Of a stretch of DNA of 42,427 nucleotides, positions 31,692 to 39,945 are shown one piece after another. A program made the translations under genes and the position numbers. Every line of letters begins with the position of its first letter. Positions within the stretch are counted from its first letter, which is position 1. The notes below the pieces were generated by a model. That model saw nothing but the letters and a program-made list of their open reading frames with translations. It was not told where the DNA came from and did no database searches. Source of the DNA: JANRKF01 sp033763575 (GTDB taxonomy: Bacteria > Pseudomonadota > Alphaproteobacteria > Rickettsiales > SXRF01); contig JANRKF010000015.1 of assembly GCA_033763575.1 (NCBI GenBank), positions 1 to 42,427 on the forward strand, given 5' to 3'.

Positions 31692-34253
31692 CTACTCATC
31701 CAGATTAATCATGCGCTGCCACCAGCCCTTTTTGCTCTGGGCATTGGGGTCACGCGGGGTTTCGCCATGCAGGTTCGCAACCTGTTGCACCGGCGGCGGT
31801 TCGACGGCGGCACGTTGCGTGAAGGCCGGGAGTGGCGCGGGCGTTTCCTCACGCGGGGCACGTGGCTCCGGCTTGTCGAACGCCACCACATTATCGGAAG
31901 GCGCTTCCGGATTATCATTCCGATCATTCCGGCTGTGCTCACGCGGCTCGCCATCGCGCTCTTTCCAGCGGTTGCGGCCACGGCCACCACGCGAACGGCG
32001 CGGACGATCCGGGCGGGCATTGCCCTCACCTTCCGGATTGTTTTCCGCCGCCTCGGATTGCGCGGCGCCTGATGTTTCGGCATCGCCTGCATTATCGTTT
32101 TGCGCTTCCTGCGGCACGCGGTCGCGGTTATTGCGATCGCGGTTGTTGCGGTTGCGCCCGCCACGGCGGCCACGGCGGCTGCGCTCACGCGTCTTGCCGT
32201 CTTCGCCGACGCGCTCAGTGACATTACCGGAGGATTCGTCGCCCACTTCCTCGACATCGCCATAATTATTTTCAGCCACTTCGGCAGCGATGGCCGTGGT
32301 ATCCACGGCGCGGCTGCGATCGGCGCCACGGCGGTTGCCACGGTCATTACGATCATTACGGTCGCTGCGGTCATGACGATCGCCGCGCTCACCGCGTTCC
32401 GTTCCCGCACGGCGCATTTTTTCCATGTTGAATTCCGAGGCGGTGAGGTTCACATCGATCAATATCTGAATCACGACATTGTGGCGCTCTTCCATGCTGC
32501 GCAGCATATCGCGCTGGCTGTTGAGCAGATGCAGCGCCACGTTTTGCGGCGCGATCAGGCGGAGCTGGCCCCAGTTACCGGTCGCCGCTTCTTTTTCCAG
32601 CGAGCGGATGATCTGGATCGCCATCGATTCGTTCGAGCGGATATAGCCGCGGCCTTCGCAATGCGGGCATTGCACCATGCTGGTTTCCGAAATCGAAGGG
32701 CGCAGTCGCTGGCGCGACATTTCGAGCAGGCCGAACGGCGAAATGCGGCCGATCTGGATTTTGGCCCGGTCGGCTTTCAGCACATCCTTCATCACTTTTT
32801 CGACGGCGCGGCGATTGCGCGATTCGAGCATGTCGATAAAGTCGATGACGATCAGCCCGGCGAGGTCGCGCAGGCGGAGCTGGCGGCCCACTTCGGCGGC
32901 GGCTTCCATATTGGTTTTGTAGGCGGTTTCCTCGATGTTGCGCTCGCCGGTGGAACGGCCTGAGTTCACGTCGATCGAGATCAGCGCCTCGGTCGGGTTG
33001 ATGACGATGTAACCGCCGGATTTGAGCTTCACCACCGGGTCATGCATCGACATCAACTGGTCTTCGATGTCATAGGCATAAAAAAGCGGGATGGACTCGT
33101 CGTGGAGCTTCACTTTGGAGGTATGGCTCGGCAGCAGCAGCTTCATGAATTCATGCGCCGCCTCATACCCCTCCTGCCCCTGCACGATGATGTCGTCGAC
33201 ATCGTTTTTGTACTGGTCGCGGATGGCGCGCTTGATGACGTCGGATTCCTCGTAAATCAGCGCCGGCGCGGTCGATTGCAGCGTCACCTCGCGGATATGG
33301 TTCCACAGCTTCACCAGGTAATCGAAATCGCGCTTGATTTCGGCGCGTGGGCGCTCCATCCCGGCGGTGCGGATGATGACGCTCATGCCCTCGGCCAGCC
33401 GCAGTTCGGTTGAAATCGCTTTCAGGCGTTTGCGGTCTTCCGCGCTGGAAATTTTGCGCGAGATACCGCCGTCTTTCGGCGAGTTCGGCATCAGCACGCA
33501 ATAGCGGCCCGGCAATGACAGATAGGTGGTGAGCGACGCGCCCTTATTGCCGCGCTCCTCTTTAATCACCTGCACCAGCACGATCTGGCCGCGACGGATG
33601 ACTTCCTGGATTTTATAGCGCTTGAAGAAATTGCGTTTCTTGCGCTCCTGGCGGGCTTCTTCCTCTTCCGGCGCGATGGTCTCAACATTCTCAGCCGCAT
33701 CTGCGCCACCTTCGGAAGGGGCCTCTGCGGGTTCCTCCATATCCTCCGATACCGCTTCGCCCACCGAAGGCGTCTGCGCATCCAGCGCCGCCGCATCGTC
33801 ACCTTCCGGCAATTCCGGCAATGGGGCTATTTCCTGCAGGGTCGGCAGCGCGATCGGCTCATACGACGACGCAGCGGCCTCCGTTTCCGGTTCGTTGCTG
33901 CCGTTAGCATCGTCGGTGGCCGCCGGTGTTTCATTCTCACCTTCGCCCCCTTCTTCCTCCGCCGCTTCACGCGCCGCTTCTTCCATCAGGCGTTTGCGGT
34001 CGGCCGCCGGAATCTGGTAATAATCGGCATGAATCTCGGCAAAAGGCAAAAAGCCCTGCTTGCCGCCGCCATATTCGACGAATGCCGCCTGCAATGACGG
34101 CTCCACCCGCGTAATTTTGGCGAGGTAGATATTGCCCTTCACCTGTTTTTTGGCAGAGCTTATAAAATCAAAATCAATGATTTGCTTGCCATCCACGATG
34201 ACCACACGGGTCTCCTCGGGATGCATGGCATCGATTAACATACGCTTGGTCAT
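31692..34253 (-). CDS. rne: Ribonuclease E
   Basis: Endoribonuclease that starts mRNA decay and processes rRNA and tRNA. 853 residues from the ATG at 34253 (AGGAG upstream). The S1 domain is split by a long acidic segment (about 90-205). Then come the catalytic metal ligands DVNSGRS (D428) and DFIDM (D471) and the zinc-link CPHCEGRGY (C529, C532). A long Arg/Asn/Asp-rich disordered tail (RRGRRGGRNRNNRDRNNRD) probably binds RNA or partners. An in-frame start at 34355 adds 34 residues without similarity. Confidence 0.95.
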   Translation of the reverse strand: MTKRMLIDAMHPEETRVVIVDGKQIIDFDFISSAKKQVKGNIYLAKITRVEPSLQAAFVEYGGGKQGFLPFAEIHADYYQIPAADRKRLMEEAAREAAEEEGGEGENETPAATDDANGSNEPETEAAASSYEPIALPTLQEIAPLPELPEGDDAAALDAQTPSVGEAVSEDMEEPAEAPSEGGADAAENVETIAPEEEEARQERKKRNFFKRYKIQEVIRRGQIVLVQVIKEERGNKGASLTTYLSLPGRYCVLMPNSPKDGGISRKISSAEDRKRLKAISTELRLAEGMSVIIRTAGMERPRAEIKRDFDYLVKLWNHIREVTLQSTAPALIYEESDVIKRAIRDQYKNDVDDIIVQGQEGYEAAHEFMKLLLPSHTSKVKLHDESIPLFYAYDIEDQLMSMHDPVVKLKSGGYIVINPTEALISIDVNSGRSTGERNIEETAYKTNMEAAAEVGRQLRLRDLAGLIVIDFIDMLESRNRRAVEKVMKDVLKADRAKIQIGRISPFGLLEMSRQRLRPSISETSMVQCPHCEGRGYIRSNESMAIQIIRSLEKEAATGNWGQLRLIAPQNVALHLLNSQRDMLRSMEERHNVVIQILIDVNLTASEFNMEKMRRAGTERGERGDRHDRSDRNDRNDRGNRRGADRSRAVDTTAIAAEVAENNYGDVEEVGDESSGNVTERVGEDGKTRERSRRGRRGGRNRNNRDRNNRDRVPQEAQNDNAGDAETSGAAQSEAAENNPEGEGNARPDRPRRSRGGRGRNRWKERDGEPREHSRNDRNDNPEAPSDNVVAFDKPEPRAPREETPAPLPAFTQRAAVEPPPVQQVANLHGETPRDPNAQSKKGWWQRMINLDE

Positions 34254-34654
34254 AGACGACTCCTTTTCGGGCCGTCCCTGCGGGTAGTTTTGTCCTAGCT
34301 CGTGGCGAAAGCGCTGCCGCAAACAGAAAAACGCCGTGGCGATGCGCATGCGCATCCGCCTCCGGCACTTGATAATGTTATGGGTTGTTGCAAAGTAACC
34401 ACTTGTTTAGCACCAAATTTCTACCGACCGCAAGGCCGACTCATTTAATTGTTCAACATCCGCAAAGTCCACAGGCAATGCTCGTAAGCAGGCGCACGCG
34501 ACCTTTGCACGAATTCTTTCCGGGCAGACAACCCACCCGATCATTCCCTTCTACATCAGCAAAGTAAAAATACAATGAATTCTTTATATGCCTCCGCGAT
34601 TTTCTCGTGAAAATTTTACCCTCGGCAGCCTATTAGGCTGTATGTCGTTCAATA
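34254..34654. other. Non-coding gap holding the rne leader
   Basis: About 400 bp without a convincing gene. It should hold the rne promoter and leader, which in many bacteria allow RNase E to regulate its own mRNA. Visible structure is a perfect 16-bp palindrome GATGCGCATGCGCATC (34341-34356) and a CAGCCTA/TAGGCTG inverted repeat (34626-34640) just after the toxin gene. A 60-codon plus-strand frame (34385-34567) has no coding features. Confidence 0.5.
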
Positions 34655-34930
34655 TCAGGAAGAAAATTTTCTTTTCAGCCGGTTATAGACTTCATCGTCA
34701 TTACGCTTGCCAATGATCAGCACATAGAGCACCGCGCCTGCGATTTCATATATAATCCGGTATTCGCCGCTATCGACACGCTGATAAGGATAACCGCGTA
34801 ATTTTTCCGCATCCTGCTGATGTGGATTCTCTCGAAGCATCTGGATTTTGCGAGCAATCTGGTTTCCGTGTTTGGTGGGCAAGCGTAGCAAGAACTTTTC
34901 TGCATCTTTTGCCAGCTTAAGCTCAAGCAT
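34655..34930 (-). CDS. RelE/ParE-family toxin
   Basis: 91 residues with the RelE/ParE fold signature: ELKLAKDAEKFLLRLP, KIQMLRENPHQQDAEKLRGYPYQRVDSGEYRIIYEI and the terminal strand VLYVLIIGKRNDDEVYNRL. RelE members cut mRNA on the ribosome and ParE members block gyrase. The RVDSGEYRIIYEI form fits RelE-like proteins better. It overlaps the antitoxin gene by 8 bp. Confidence 0.88.
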   Translation of the reverse strand: MLELKLAKDAEKFLLRLPTKHGNQIARKIQMLRENPHQQDAEKLRGYPYQRVDSGEYRIIYEIAGAVLYVLIIGKRNDDEVYNRLKRKFSS

Positions 34931-35171
34931 TCAGCAGCTTTTCTATCAGGGCAGCGCTCTTTTTCGCGCCGATGAAGCCTTTGCGTTTGGCAGCAGCGGC
35001 ACGTTTTCCCCACGCCCTATCCACCATCTGCAACATTTCCTCATAATCCTGATACGCCAGCATGACCACGGCGTTGCGCCCGGAACGCTGAATAATCACC
35101 GGCTCACGCATGGCGGCATCCATCACCGCTCCGAATTGGTTTTTTGCATGCGTTGATGATTCCACTAACAT
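34923..35171 (-). CDS. Phd/YefM-family antitoxin
   Basis: 82 residues with the Phd/YefM layout (KNQFGAVMDAAMREPVIIQRSGRNAVVMLAYQDYEEML) and a basic C-terminal tail for toxin binding. The ATG at 35171 follows AAAGGA. It would repress its own promoter. The palindrome at 35203-35219 is the candidate operator. The pair sits between the divergent rne and amidase genes. Confidence 0.88.
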   Translation of the reverse strand: MLVESSTHAKNQFGAVMDAAMREPVIIQRSGRNAVVMLAYQDYEEMLQMVDRAWGKRAAAAKRKGFIGAKKSAALIEKLLNA

Positions 35172-35202
35172 GATATGTCCTTTTGAGTGAAGAGTATTGA
35201 TT

Positions 35203-35219
35203 TAGCTATAATAGCTAAT
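35203..35219 (-). promoter_or_regulatory. Candidate Phd/YefM operator
   Basis: The 17-bp palindrome TTAGCTATAATAGCTAA is centred on an AT core and followed by two TTTAGCTGA-like direct repeats (35219-35238). The position about 30 bp upstream of the antitoxin ATG fits autorepression. Because the amidase gene begins at 35294 in the other direction, the same DNA could affect its promoter. Confidence 0.5.
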
Positions 35220-35293
35220 TTAGCTGATTTAGCTGATTTAAGCAAACCTTATTTTTGCATTGTCATTCACATTTTTTCCGCTGATAATGCCGC

Positions 35294-36388
35294 ATGTTCA
35301 GGCGGATATTCCCTCATTTTACAGCTTTATTGCTTTTTATCAGCGCATTACCGGCGATTGCGCAGGCAAAACCCCTGCTTTCGGTGGCGGCGGAAGATTC
35401 GGCAGAGGTGATTACGCTCGCGGTGGGGAACATCTCCTCACACAAAGTCTTTTTTCTCGGCAATCCCGACCGGCTGGTGGTGGATGTGCCGATGGAGAAA
35501 ATTCCTGCCATCGCCTTGCCTAAAAATTATGGAGGGAACCTGATTGCCAAGGTGCGCGCCGGGCAGTTCGATGCGAATACCGTGCGCATCGTCTTCGACC
35601 TGCGCACCCCGGTCACGCTGGTGACCAAAGATTACGCCGATGGCGAGCTTATCATCAGCATCAGCGCCGGCGGCAAAAATGCGCCGCCGCCGAAGCCGGA
35701 AAAGCCGCTGGTGGTGATTGATCCCGGCCATGGCGGCAACGACCCCGGCGCCATCGGCCCGAAAAAATCGCAGGAGAAGGACATCGTGCTGGCCTTTGCC
35801 ACCTCGCTGAAAGATATGTTGCTCGCCAGCGGCAAATACCGCGTACTGATGACGCGTGAAAGCGACCGTTTCATTCCGCTGCGTGAACGGGTGAAAATCG
35901 CCCGCGAGGCCAAGGGCAGTATTTTCATTTCCATCCACGCCGACTCCGCGCCGAAAAACAATGCGCGGGGGCTTTCGGTCTATACCCTGTCGGAAAAAGC
36001 CTCCGACGCCGAAACCGCCGCACTGGCCGCGAATGAAAACAAGGTCGATATACTGGGCGGCATGGACCTCTCCAATGAACGCGAGGATGTCGCCGATATC
36101 CTGATTTCGCTGGCCCAGCGTGAAACCCGCAACCGCTCGGCGCTGCTTGCCGATTTGCTAACCGTATCGCTCGGCAAGCAGCTGAAGCTGCTGCCCAACC
36201 CCCACCGTTTCGCCGGATTCGCGGTGCTCAAGGCGCCCGATATCCCCTCGGTGCTGATCGAAACCGGCTTCATCTCCAACCCGGCGGAAGAAAAGCTGCT
36301 CAAAACCAGCGCCTACCGGAAAAAACTGATGGTGGGCATCATGGGCGGGATCGACCGGTATTTCGAGGCGCAAAGCCCCAGCCGATGA
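35294..36388 (+). CDS. amiC: N-acetylmuramoyl-L-alanine amidase (AmiC type)
   Basis: 364 residues. A signal peptide (ending AIAQA) leads into an AMIN-type beta domain (about 35-125) for septal targeting. A Pro-rich linker precedes the Amidase_3 zinc domain: DPGHGG (H146), E161, SIHAD (H215), and catalytic Glu in LIETGFISN (E323). It cuts the stem peptide from glycan strands during daughter cell separation. Its 3' end overlaps the convergent membrane protein gene by 50 bp. No strong ribosome binding site is visible. Confidence 0.93.
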   Translation: MFRRIFPHFTALLLFISALPAIAQAKPLLSVAAEDSAEVITLAVGNISSHKVFFLGNPDRLVVDVPMEKIPAIALPKNYGGNLIAKVRAGQFDANTVRIVFDLRTPVTLVTKDYADGELIISISAGGKNAPPPKPEKPLVVIDPGHGGNDPGAIGPKKSQEKDIVLAFATSLKDMLLASGKYRVLMTRESDRFIPLRERVKIAREAKGSIFISIHADSAPKNNARGLSVYTLSEKASDAETAALAANENKVDILGGMDLSNEREDVADILISLAQRETRNRSALLADLLTVSLGKQLKLLPNPHRFAGFAVLKAPDIPSVLIETGFISNPAEEKLLKTSAYRKKLMVGIMGGIDRYFEAQSPSR

Positions 36389-38006
36389 TGGCGAGTGCGA
36401 GCAAACAGCTTGCCCATGACCAGCGGAAATCATCCGGCATCAGGGCCAGGTAATGCTGGGTGAGCTGCAGCCGGAAATTGCCCTGCGGAATCTCCAGCAG
36501 CATGCGGCCACCGACCGGCTCGGCGGCAACCGGCAGCGGCGTTTCCGCGAGCGTCGCCTGCCATATCGGGTGATAGAAATGCTCCAGCCGGAGCGTGCCC
36601 GCCTTATCGGCATGACCGGAAATAATGAGCCCACGCGCATCCCACTGCTCGACCTTGAGCGCGCCGCCGCCCTTCACCCACTCGGCCTGCCGGCGGTTCG
36701 GGCGGTCGATGAAATCATGGAAAAATGTATCCGCGCTCTTGTAGCGGTTGTCCATATCCCGCGTGGAAAAATAAATGACGGTGTATTGCGAAGGCATGAG
36801 GCGTGCGTGAACATCCAGCGAATCCTTGGCGACGCCGCCGGCATAAAACAGGCTGGAAAAAACAAAAAACAAGACGCAAAGCAGCTTATCGCCCGTGCGC
36901 GTTTTGGGCTTTTGAAACCACACATGCTCGGCCAGCATCGCAAAGCAGCACATCATCGCCAGCAGGACGAGCGCCTGCATGCGCCACGGCGTCGCGATGC
37001 CGGAAATCATTTCCACCACGCTCCAAAGCGGTTTGCTGGGCGAAAACATCATGCCTAAGGCAAAGGCGGCGATCGCGATCCATGCCACGGCCTCACGCCG
37101 CGCATCTTCCGGCAATGACGAACGCGAGCGCCACACCGATGCCAAAATAAACAGCGCGGCCACCAGCCCGACGCCGGAGCCGATCAGCGCCCAGCCATGG
37201 TCAATGTAAAGCTGCGGCATATCGACAAAGCTGTTCACCCAGCTGCGCCGCCAGTGCGACGGCCCGCCTACCTGGTCGTTGAGGGTGCCAACCAGCAATT
37301 TCATCGGCAAATAGTGGAACAGCGCGATCATCGCCGCCAGCAGGCTGGCGATGGCCAGCTCAAGCAACGCGCCCCTATTGCCGCGCCCATATAACAGGAT
37401 GAACAACCCCGCCGCCATCAACCCGATGAGCGTCACCGGCGCATGGCAGAACAGGCACACAGCAATGACCAGCGCCAGCTTCGGCCAGTTGCGAAAACGC
37501 GCATGGCAGGCCTCGCGCACATACATAAACAATAGCGGCAGCAAAGCCACGCACCAATATTCGGCGTAGGACGCCCGCGACATCATCTCCGCCCGGTAAA
37601 AACCGAACAGGAAAAGGAAGGCGCAGAAATACGCCGTGCGCCGGGAAACGATGCGCGAAAGCCATGCCGTGCAGCAGATAAACGCCGTCACATTCGCAAG
37701 GTAAATACCGATGAGGTACTGCGCCCCGACGGTCAGGCCGAACGTTTGCAGCGGCGCGAAAAGCGCGGTGACATAAAACGGCAGCGGAAAATAAAAAATC
37801 GGCCCCGAAGAACCCATGCCGCCATTGGCATCCACGCACCAGCGCGGATAAAAAATGCCCTGCCATAGCTGTTTGGAAAAGCAATCCACCTGCATGATGT
37901 TCATGATGGCATCGCCCGCAGGCACCACCAGCAGCAGCGGAATAAGATTGAGGAACGCGGCGGCGAGTGAGACTACCGTCATCGCGAGCGCAGCGCGGCG
38001 ATCCAT
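36339..38006 (-). CDS. Polytopic membrane protein, GT-C glycosyltransferase-like (PTPS-related domain)
   Basis: 555 residues, about eleven hydrophobic helices. The N-terminal loop DAIMNIMQVDCF...GIFYPRWCVDANGGMGSSGPIFYFPLPFY matches the 6-pyruvoyl-tetrahydropterin synthase-related membrane family, whose members look like lipid-linked sugar transferases. A soluble C-terminal beta-rich part (about 400-530) lies before a last helix. The start is placed at the ATG at 38006. The GTG at 38033 lies within a repeat (38022-38057) and its first nine residues are repeat-derived. Confidence 0.75.
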   Translation of the reverse strand: MDRRAALAMTVVSLAAAFLNLIPLLLVVPAGDAIMNIMQVDCFSKQLWQGIFYPRWCVDANGGMGSSGPIFYFPLPFYVTALFAPLQTFGLTVGAQYLIGIYLANVTAFICCTAWLSRIVSRRTAYFCAFLFLFGFYRAEMMSRASYAEYWCVALLPLLFMYVREACHARFRNWPKLALVIAVCLFCHAPVTLIGLMAAGLFILLYGRGNRGALLELAIASLLAAMIALFHYLPMKLLVGTLNDQVGGPSHWRRSWVNSFVDMPQLYIDHGWALIGSGVGLVAALFILASVWRSRSSLPEDARREAVAWIAIAAFALGMMFSPSKPLWSVVEMISGIATPWRMQALVLLAMMCCFAMLAEHVWFQKPKTRTGDKLLCVLFFVFSSLFYAGGVAKDSLDVHARLMPSQYTVIYFSTRDMDNRYKSADTFFHDFIDRPNRRQAEWVKGGGALKVEQWDARGLIISGHADKAGTLRLEHFYHPIWQATLAETPLPVAAEPVGGRMLLEIPQGNFRLQLTQHYLALMPDDFRWSWASCLLALAIIGWGFAPRNTGRSRP

Positions 38007-38021
38007 TTTAGGAGATATAGA

Positions 38022-38057
38022 CTGGATTGCCACGTCGCTTCGCTCCTCGCAATGACG
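38022..38057. repeat. Solo GTCAT-type extragenic palindromic repeat
   Basis: In reverse complement it begins GTCATTGCGAGGAGCGAAGC and ends GGCAATCCAG. It lies between the metC stop and the next gene. It shares the GTCAT start and ATCCA end with the palindromes that bound the two GIY-YIG cassettes. Similar sequences are common dispersed repeats in many bacteria, from memory. Confidence 0.7.
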
Positions 38058-38058
38058 A

Positions 38059-39219
38059 TTAACCGGCCAACCGCTTCAGCCCCGCCTCAAGGTCGGCGAT
38101 GATATCATCCGCATGCTCAAGGCCGATATGCAGGCGCACCAGCGTGCCGGGCCGCGTCCACTTCGTCGCCGTGCGCGATTTTGCAAGCTGCACCGGCACG
38201 GCGAGGCTTTCATACCCGCCCCAGCTATAGCCCATGCCGAACAATTCCAACCCATCGAAGAAGGCGGCAAGCTTGCGATCGTCCGTTTCTTTGAGGATGA
38301 CGCCGAACAGGCTCGATGCGCCGAGGAAATCGCGTTTCCATATGTCATGTCCGGGCGCGCCGGGCAGCGCGGGATAGAGCACTTCAGATACTTCCGGACG
38401 AGCCTGAAGCCACGTCGCCACCTTCATCGCATTCTCATAATGCCGCGACAGCCGCACCGCCAGCGAGCGCAGCCCGCGCAGCGCGAGGAAACAATTATCG
38501 CCGCTCGGCGTCATGCCAAGGTTTTTATAGGTTTGCGCGAGGCGCTTGTGATGCTCGGCGCCGGAGGTAATCACGCCCATCACGAGGTCGGAATGGCCGG
38601 AAATATATTTGGTGGCGGACTGGATATTGATGTCCACACCCTTCTCGAATGCGCGGAAATAGAGCGATGCGCCCCATGTCGAATCGGAGACCACCAGCAC
38701 GTTTTTCGCATGCGCCGCCTTGGCAATCGCCGGTATATCCTGCATCTCAAAGGTCAGCGAGCCGGGCGTTTCCACAAACACCATGCGCGTATTGTCTTTG
38801 ATGAGCTTGTCGATGCCCGCACCCACCAGCGGATCGTAATACTCCACCTGCACGCCGAGCCGCGACAATTCCATATCGCAGAAACGCCGCGTCGAGCCGT
38901 AGACATTATCGACCATCAGCACATGGTCGCCGGCACGCAGATAAGCGAGCAGCACCACCACAATCGCCGCGAGGCCGGACGAGGTGACGATGGCTTTTTC
39001 CGCGCCGTCCACCTGTGCCAGCGCCTCTTCCAGCGCCATGGTGGAGGGGGTGCCGTAGCGCCCGTAAATCGGCGTGGGCCACTGGCCGTTATCGGCAGCC
39101 ATGAACGCATCATACGTCGGAAATAAAATGGTGGAGGCGCGGTAAATCGGCAGGTTCACCACCCCGTGATGGTCGTCCGGGCTGGAGCCGAGCGTGGCTA
39201 GCAATGTTTCTTTTTTCAT
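38059..39219 (-). CDS. metC: Cystathionine beta-lyase MetC
   Basis: PLP enzyme that splits cystathionine to homocysteine in methionine synthesis. 386 residues from the ATG at 39219, which follows GAGGAG. Features are YGRYGTPS (about 52-59), the PLP-phosphate region TSSGLAAI, D179 and the Schiff-base lysine SATKYISGHSD (K204). Upstream in-frame residues (MDPRLRGDDEG...) come from a palindromic repeat and are not part of the protein. The gene's start region is duplicated on the far side of the GIY-YIG cassette. Confidence 0.93.
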   Translation of the reverse strand: MKKETLLATLGSSPDDHHGVVNLPIYRASTILFPTYDAFMAADNGQWPTPIYGRYGTPSTMALEEALAQVDGAEKAIVTSSGLAAIVVVLLAYLRAGDHVLMVDNVYGSTRRFCDMELSRLGVQVEYYDPLVGAGIDKLIKDNTRMVFVETPGSLTFEMQDIPAIAKAAHAKNVLVVSDSTWGASLYFRAFEKGVDINIQSATKYISGHSDLVMGVITSGAEHHKRLAQTYKNLGMTPSGDNCFLALRGLRSLAVRLSRHYENAMKVATWLQARPEVSEVLYPALPGAPGHDIWKRDFLGASSLFGVILKETDDRKLAAFFDGLELFGMGYSWGGYESLAVPVQLAKSRTATKWTRPGTLVRLHIGLEHADDIIADLEAGLKRLAG

Positions 39220-39235
39220 TTTTTCTCCTCTGTCA
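39200..39235. repeat. 36-bp direct repeat, copy A (real metC start region)
   Basis: It is identical over all 36 bases to 39598-39633. It covers the metC ribosome binding site, ATG and codons 1-6 plus part of 7. The two copies flank the GIY-YIG cassette, as a target-site duplication would. Confidence 0.92.
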
Positions 39236-39597
39236 TCCCCTTCGTCATCCCCGCGCAGGCGGGGATCCATTCGCTATTAAATTTCCAGATTTCCCCAAGC
39301 TGGATTATGCTCATTAATCAAGCGCAACTTCCAGGCGCGATTCCATTTTTTAAGCTGCTTCTCCCGAACAATAGCATGTTCCATATCATCATATATTTCA
39401 TAATACACCAGCGTTTTACAGCCATATTTCTTTGTAAAACCTTCAACAGAACCCTGCTCGTGCTCATATTTACGCTTGGGCAAATCACTGGTCACACCGA
39501 TATATAACGTGCCGCCGGGCTGGCTGGCCATGATATAAACATAGCCCTTTTTCTCTTTCATTTGCGAATAGATGCCCGCCTACGCGGGCATGACAAA
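39236..39597 (-). mobile_element. GIY-YIG cassette 2 bounded by inverted palindromes and a 36-bp direct repeat
   Basis: A 362-bp unit with one GIY-YIG gene. The left end (39241-39274) and right end (39564-39597, reverse complement) match at about 29 of 34 positions. Each holds GTCAT, a stem-loop (ATCCCCGC/GCGGGGAT at left, ATGCCCGC/GCGGGCAT at right) and an ATTCGC tail. The stems differ in paired, compensating positions. The perfect 36-bp direct repeats outside support insertion with target duplication, or duplication by template switching. Confidence 0.8.
39277..39561 (-). CDS. Single-domain GIY-YIG nuclease
   Basis: 94 residues starting MKEKKGYVYIMASQPGGTLYIG. It has the GIY-YIG core (YVY, LYIGVTSDLPKRKYEHE, YYEIY, AIVREKQLKKWNRAWKL). 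The candidate catalytic residues (first Tyr pair, Arg after the YIG strand, Glu in the REKQ helix) are all present. Its ATG overlaps the stop of a 19-residue reading frame that begins at the orphan metC start at 39617 (ATGA), so its translation may be coupled to that former metC start. Confidence 0.88.
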   Translation of the reverse strand: MKEKKGYVYIMASQPGGTLYIGVTSDLPKRKYEHEQGSVEGFTKKYGCKTLVYYEIYDDMEHAIVREKQLKKWNRAWKLRLINEHNPAWGNLEI

Positions 39598-39633
39598 AGC
39601 AATGTTTCTTTTTTCATTTTTTCTCCTCTGTCA
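39598..39633. repeat. 36-bp direct repeat, copy B (orphan metC start)
   Basis: Copy of 39200-39235. Its ATG (39615-39617) opens a frame of 19 codons that reads the first metC residues MKKETLL, passes through the right palindrome and stops at 39558-39560 over the GIY-YIG start. The higA stop codon (39631-39633) is also inside this copy, so before insertion metC began about 13 bp after higA. Confidence 0.88.
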
Positions 39634-39924
39634 CACGCGGATTTCACTCAAAGTATGCACGGAACTGTAATCATGCTCCAACGCCGCCTCCTCGATATCG
39701 TAGGAAGATTGCAGGTTGAGCCAGAACTGCGCCGGCACGTCGAAAAACCGGCCCAGGCGAATCGCCGTATCGGCGGTGATGGAGCGGGATTCATTGACAA
39801 TGGCGCAGATGCGCGGCACGGGAACGCCAATGGCCTTGGCCAGTGCATTCTGGCTGATGCGCATCGGCTTGATAAATTCCTCCCGCAACACTTCCCCCGG
39901 ATGGATATTTGGCAATTTATTCAT
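39631..39924 (-). CDS. higA: HigA-family antitoxin
   Basis: 97 residues with the HigA/VapI signature NIHPGEVLREEFIKPMRISQ and a helix-turn-helix (QNALAKAIGVPVPRICAIVN), then ADTAIRLGRFFDVPAQFWLNLQ. It binds HigB and represses the shared promoter. It lies 21 bp after higB. Its last bases belong to the duplicated 36-bp segment. Confidence 0.93.
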   Translation of the reverse strand: MNKLPNIHPGEVLREEFIKPMRISQNALAKAIGVPVPRICAIVNESRSITADTAIRLGRFFDVPAQFWLNLQSSYDIEEAALEHDYSSVHTLSEIRV

Positions 39925-39945
39925 ACTGTTCTCCTGATGACTTCC

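Noticed and set aside
34385..34567. 60-codon open frame in the rne leader
   Set aside because: No ribosome binding site, no similarity and a composition unlike the neighbouring genes.
38007..38033. GTG start adding MAIQSISPK to the membrane glycosyltransferase-like protein
   Set aside because: The GTG and first codons are part of the solo palindromic repeat. The ATG at 38006 gives a more natural protein, though neither start has a strong ribosome binding site.
39220..39270. N-terminal extension of metC (MDPRLRGDDEG...)
   Set aside because: This peptide is the translation of the left palindrome of the GIY-YIG cassette. A good ribosome binding site stands before the ATG at 39219.
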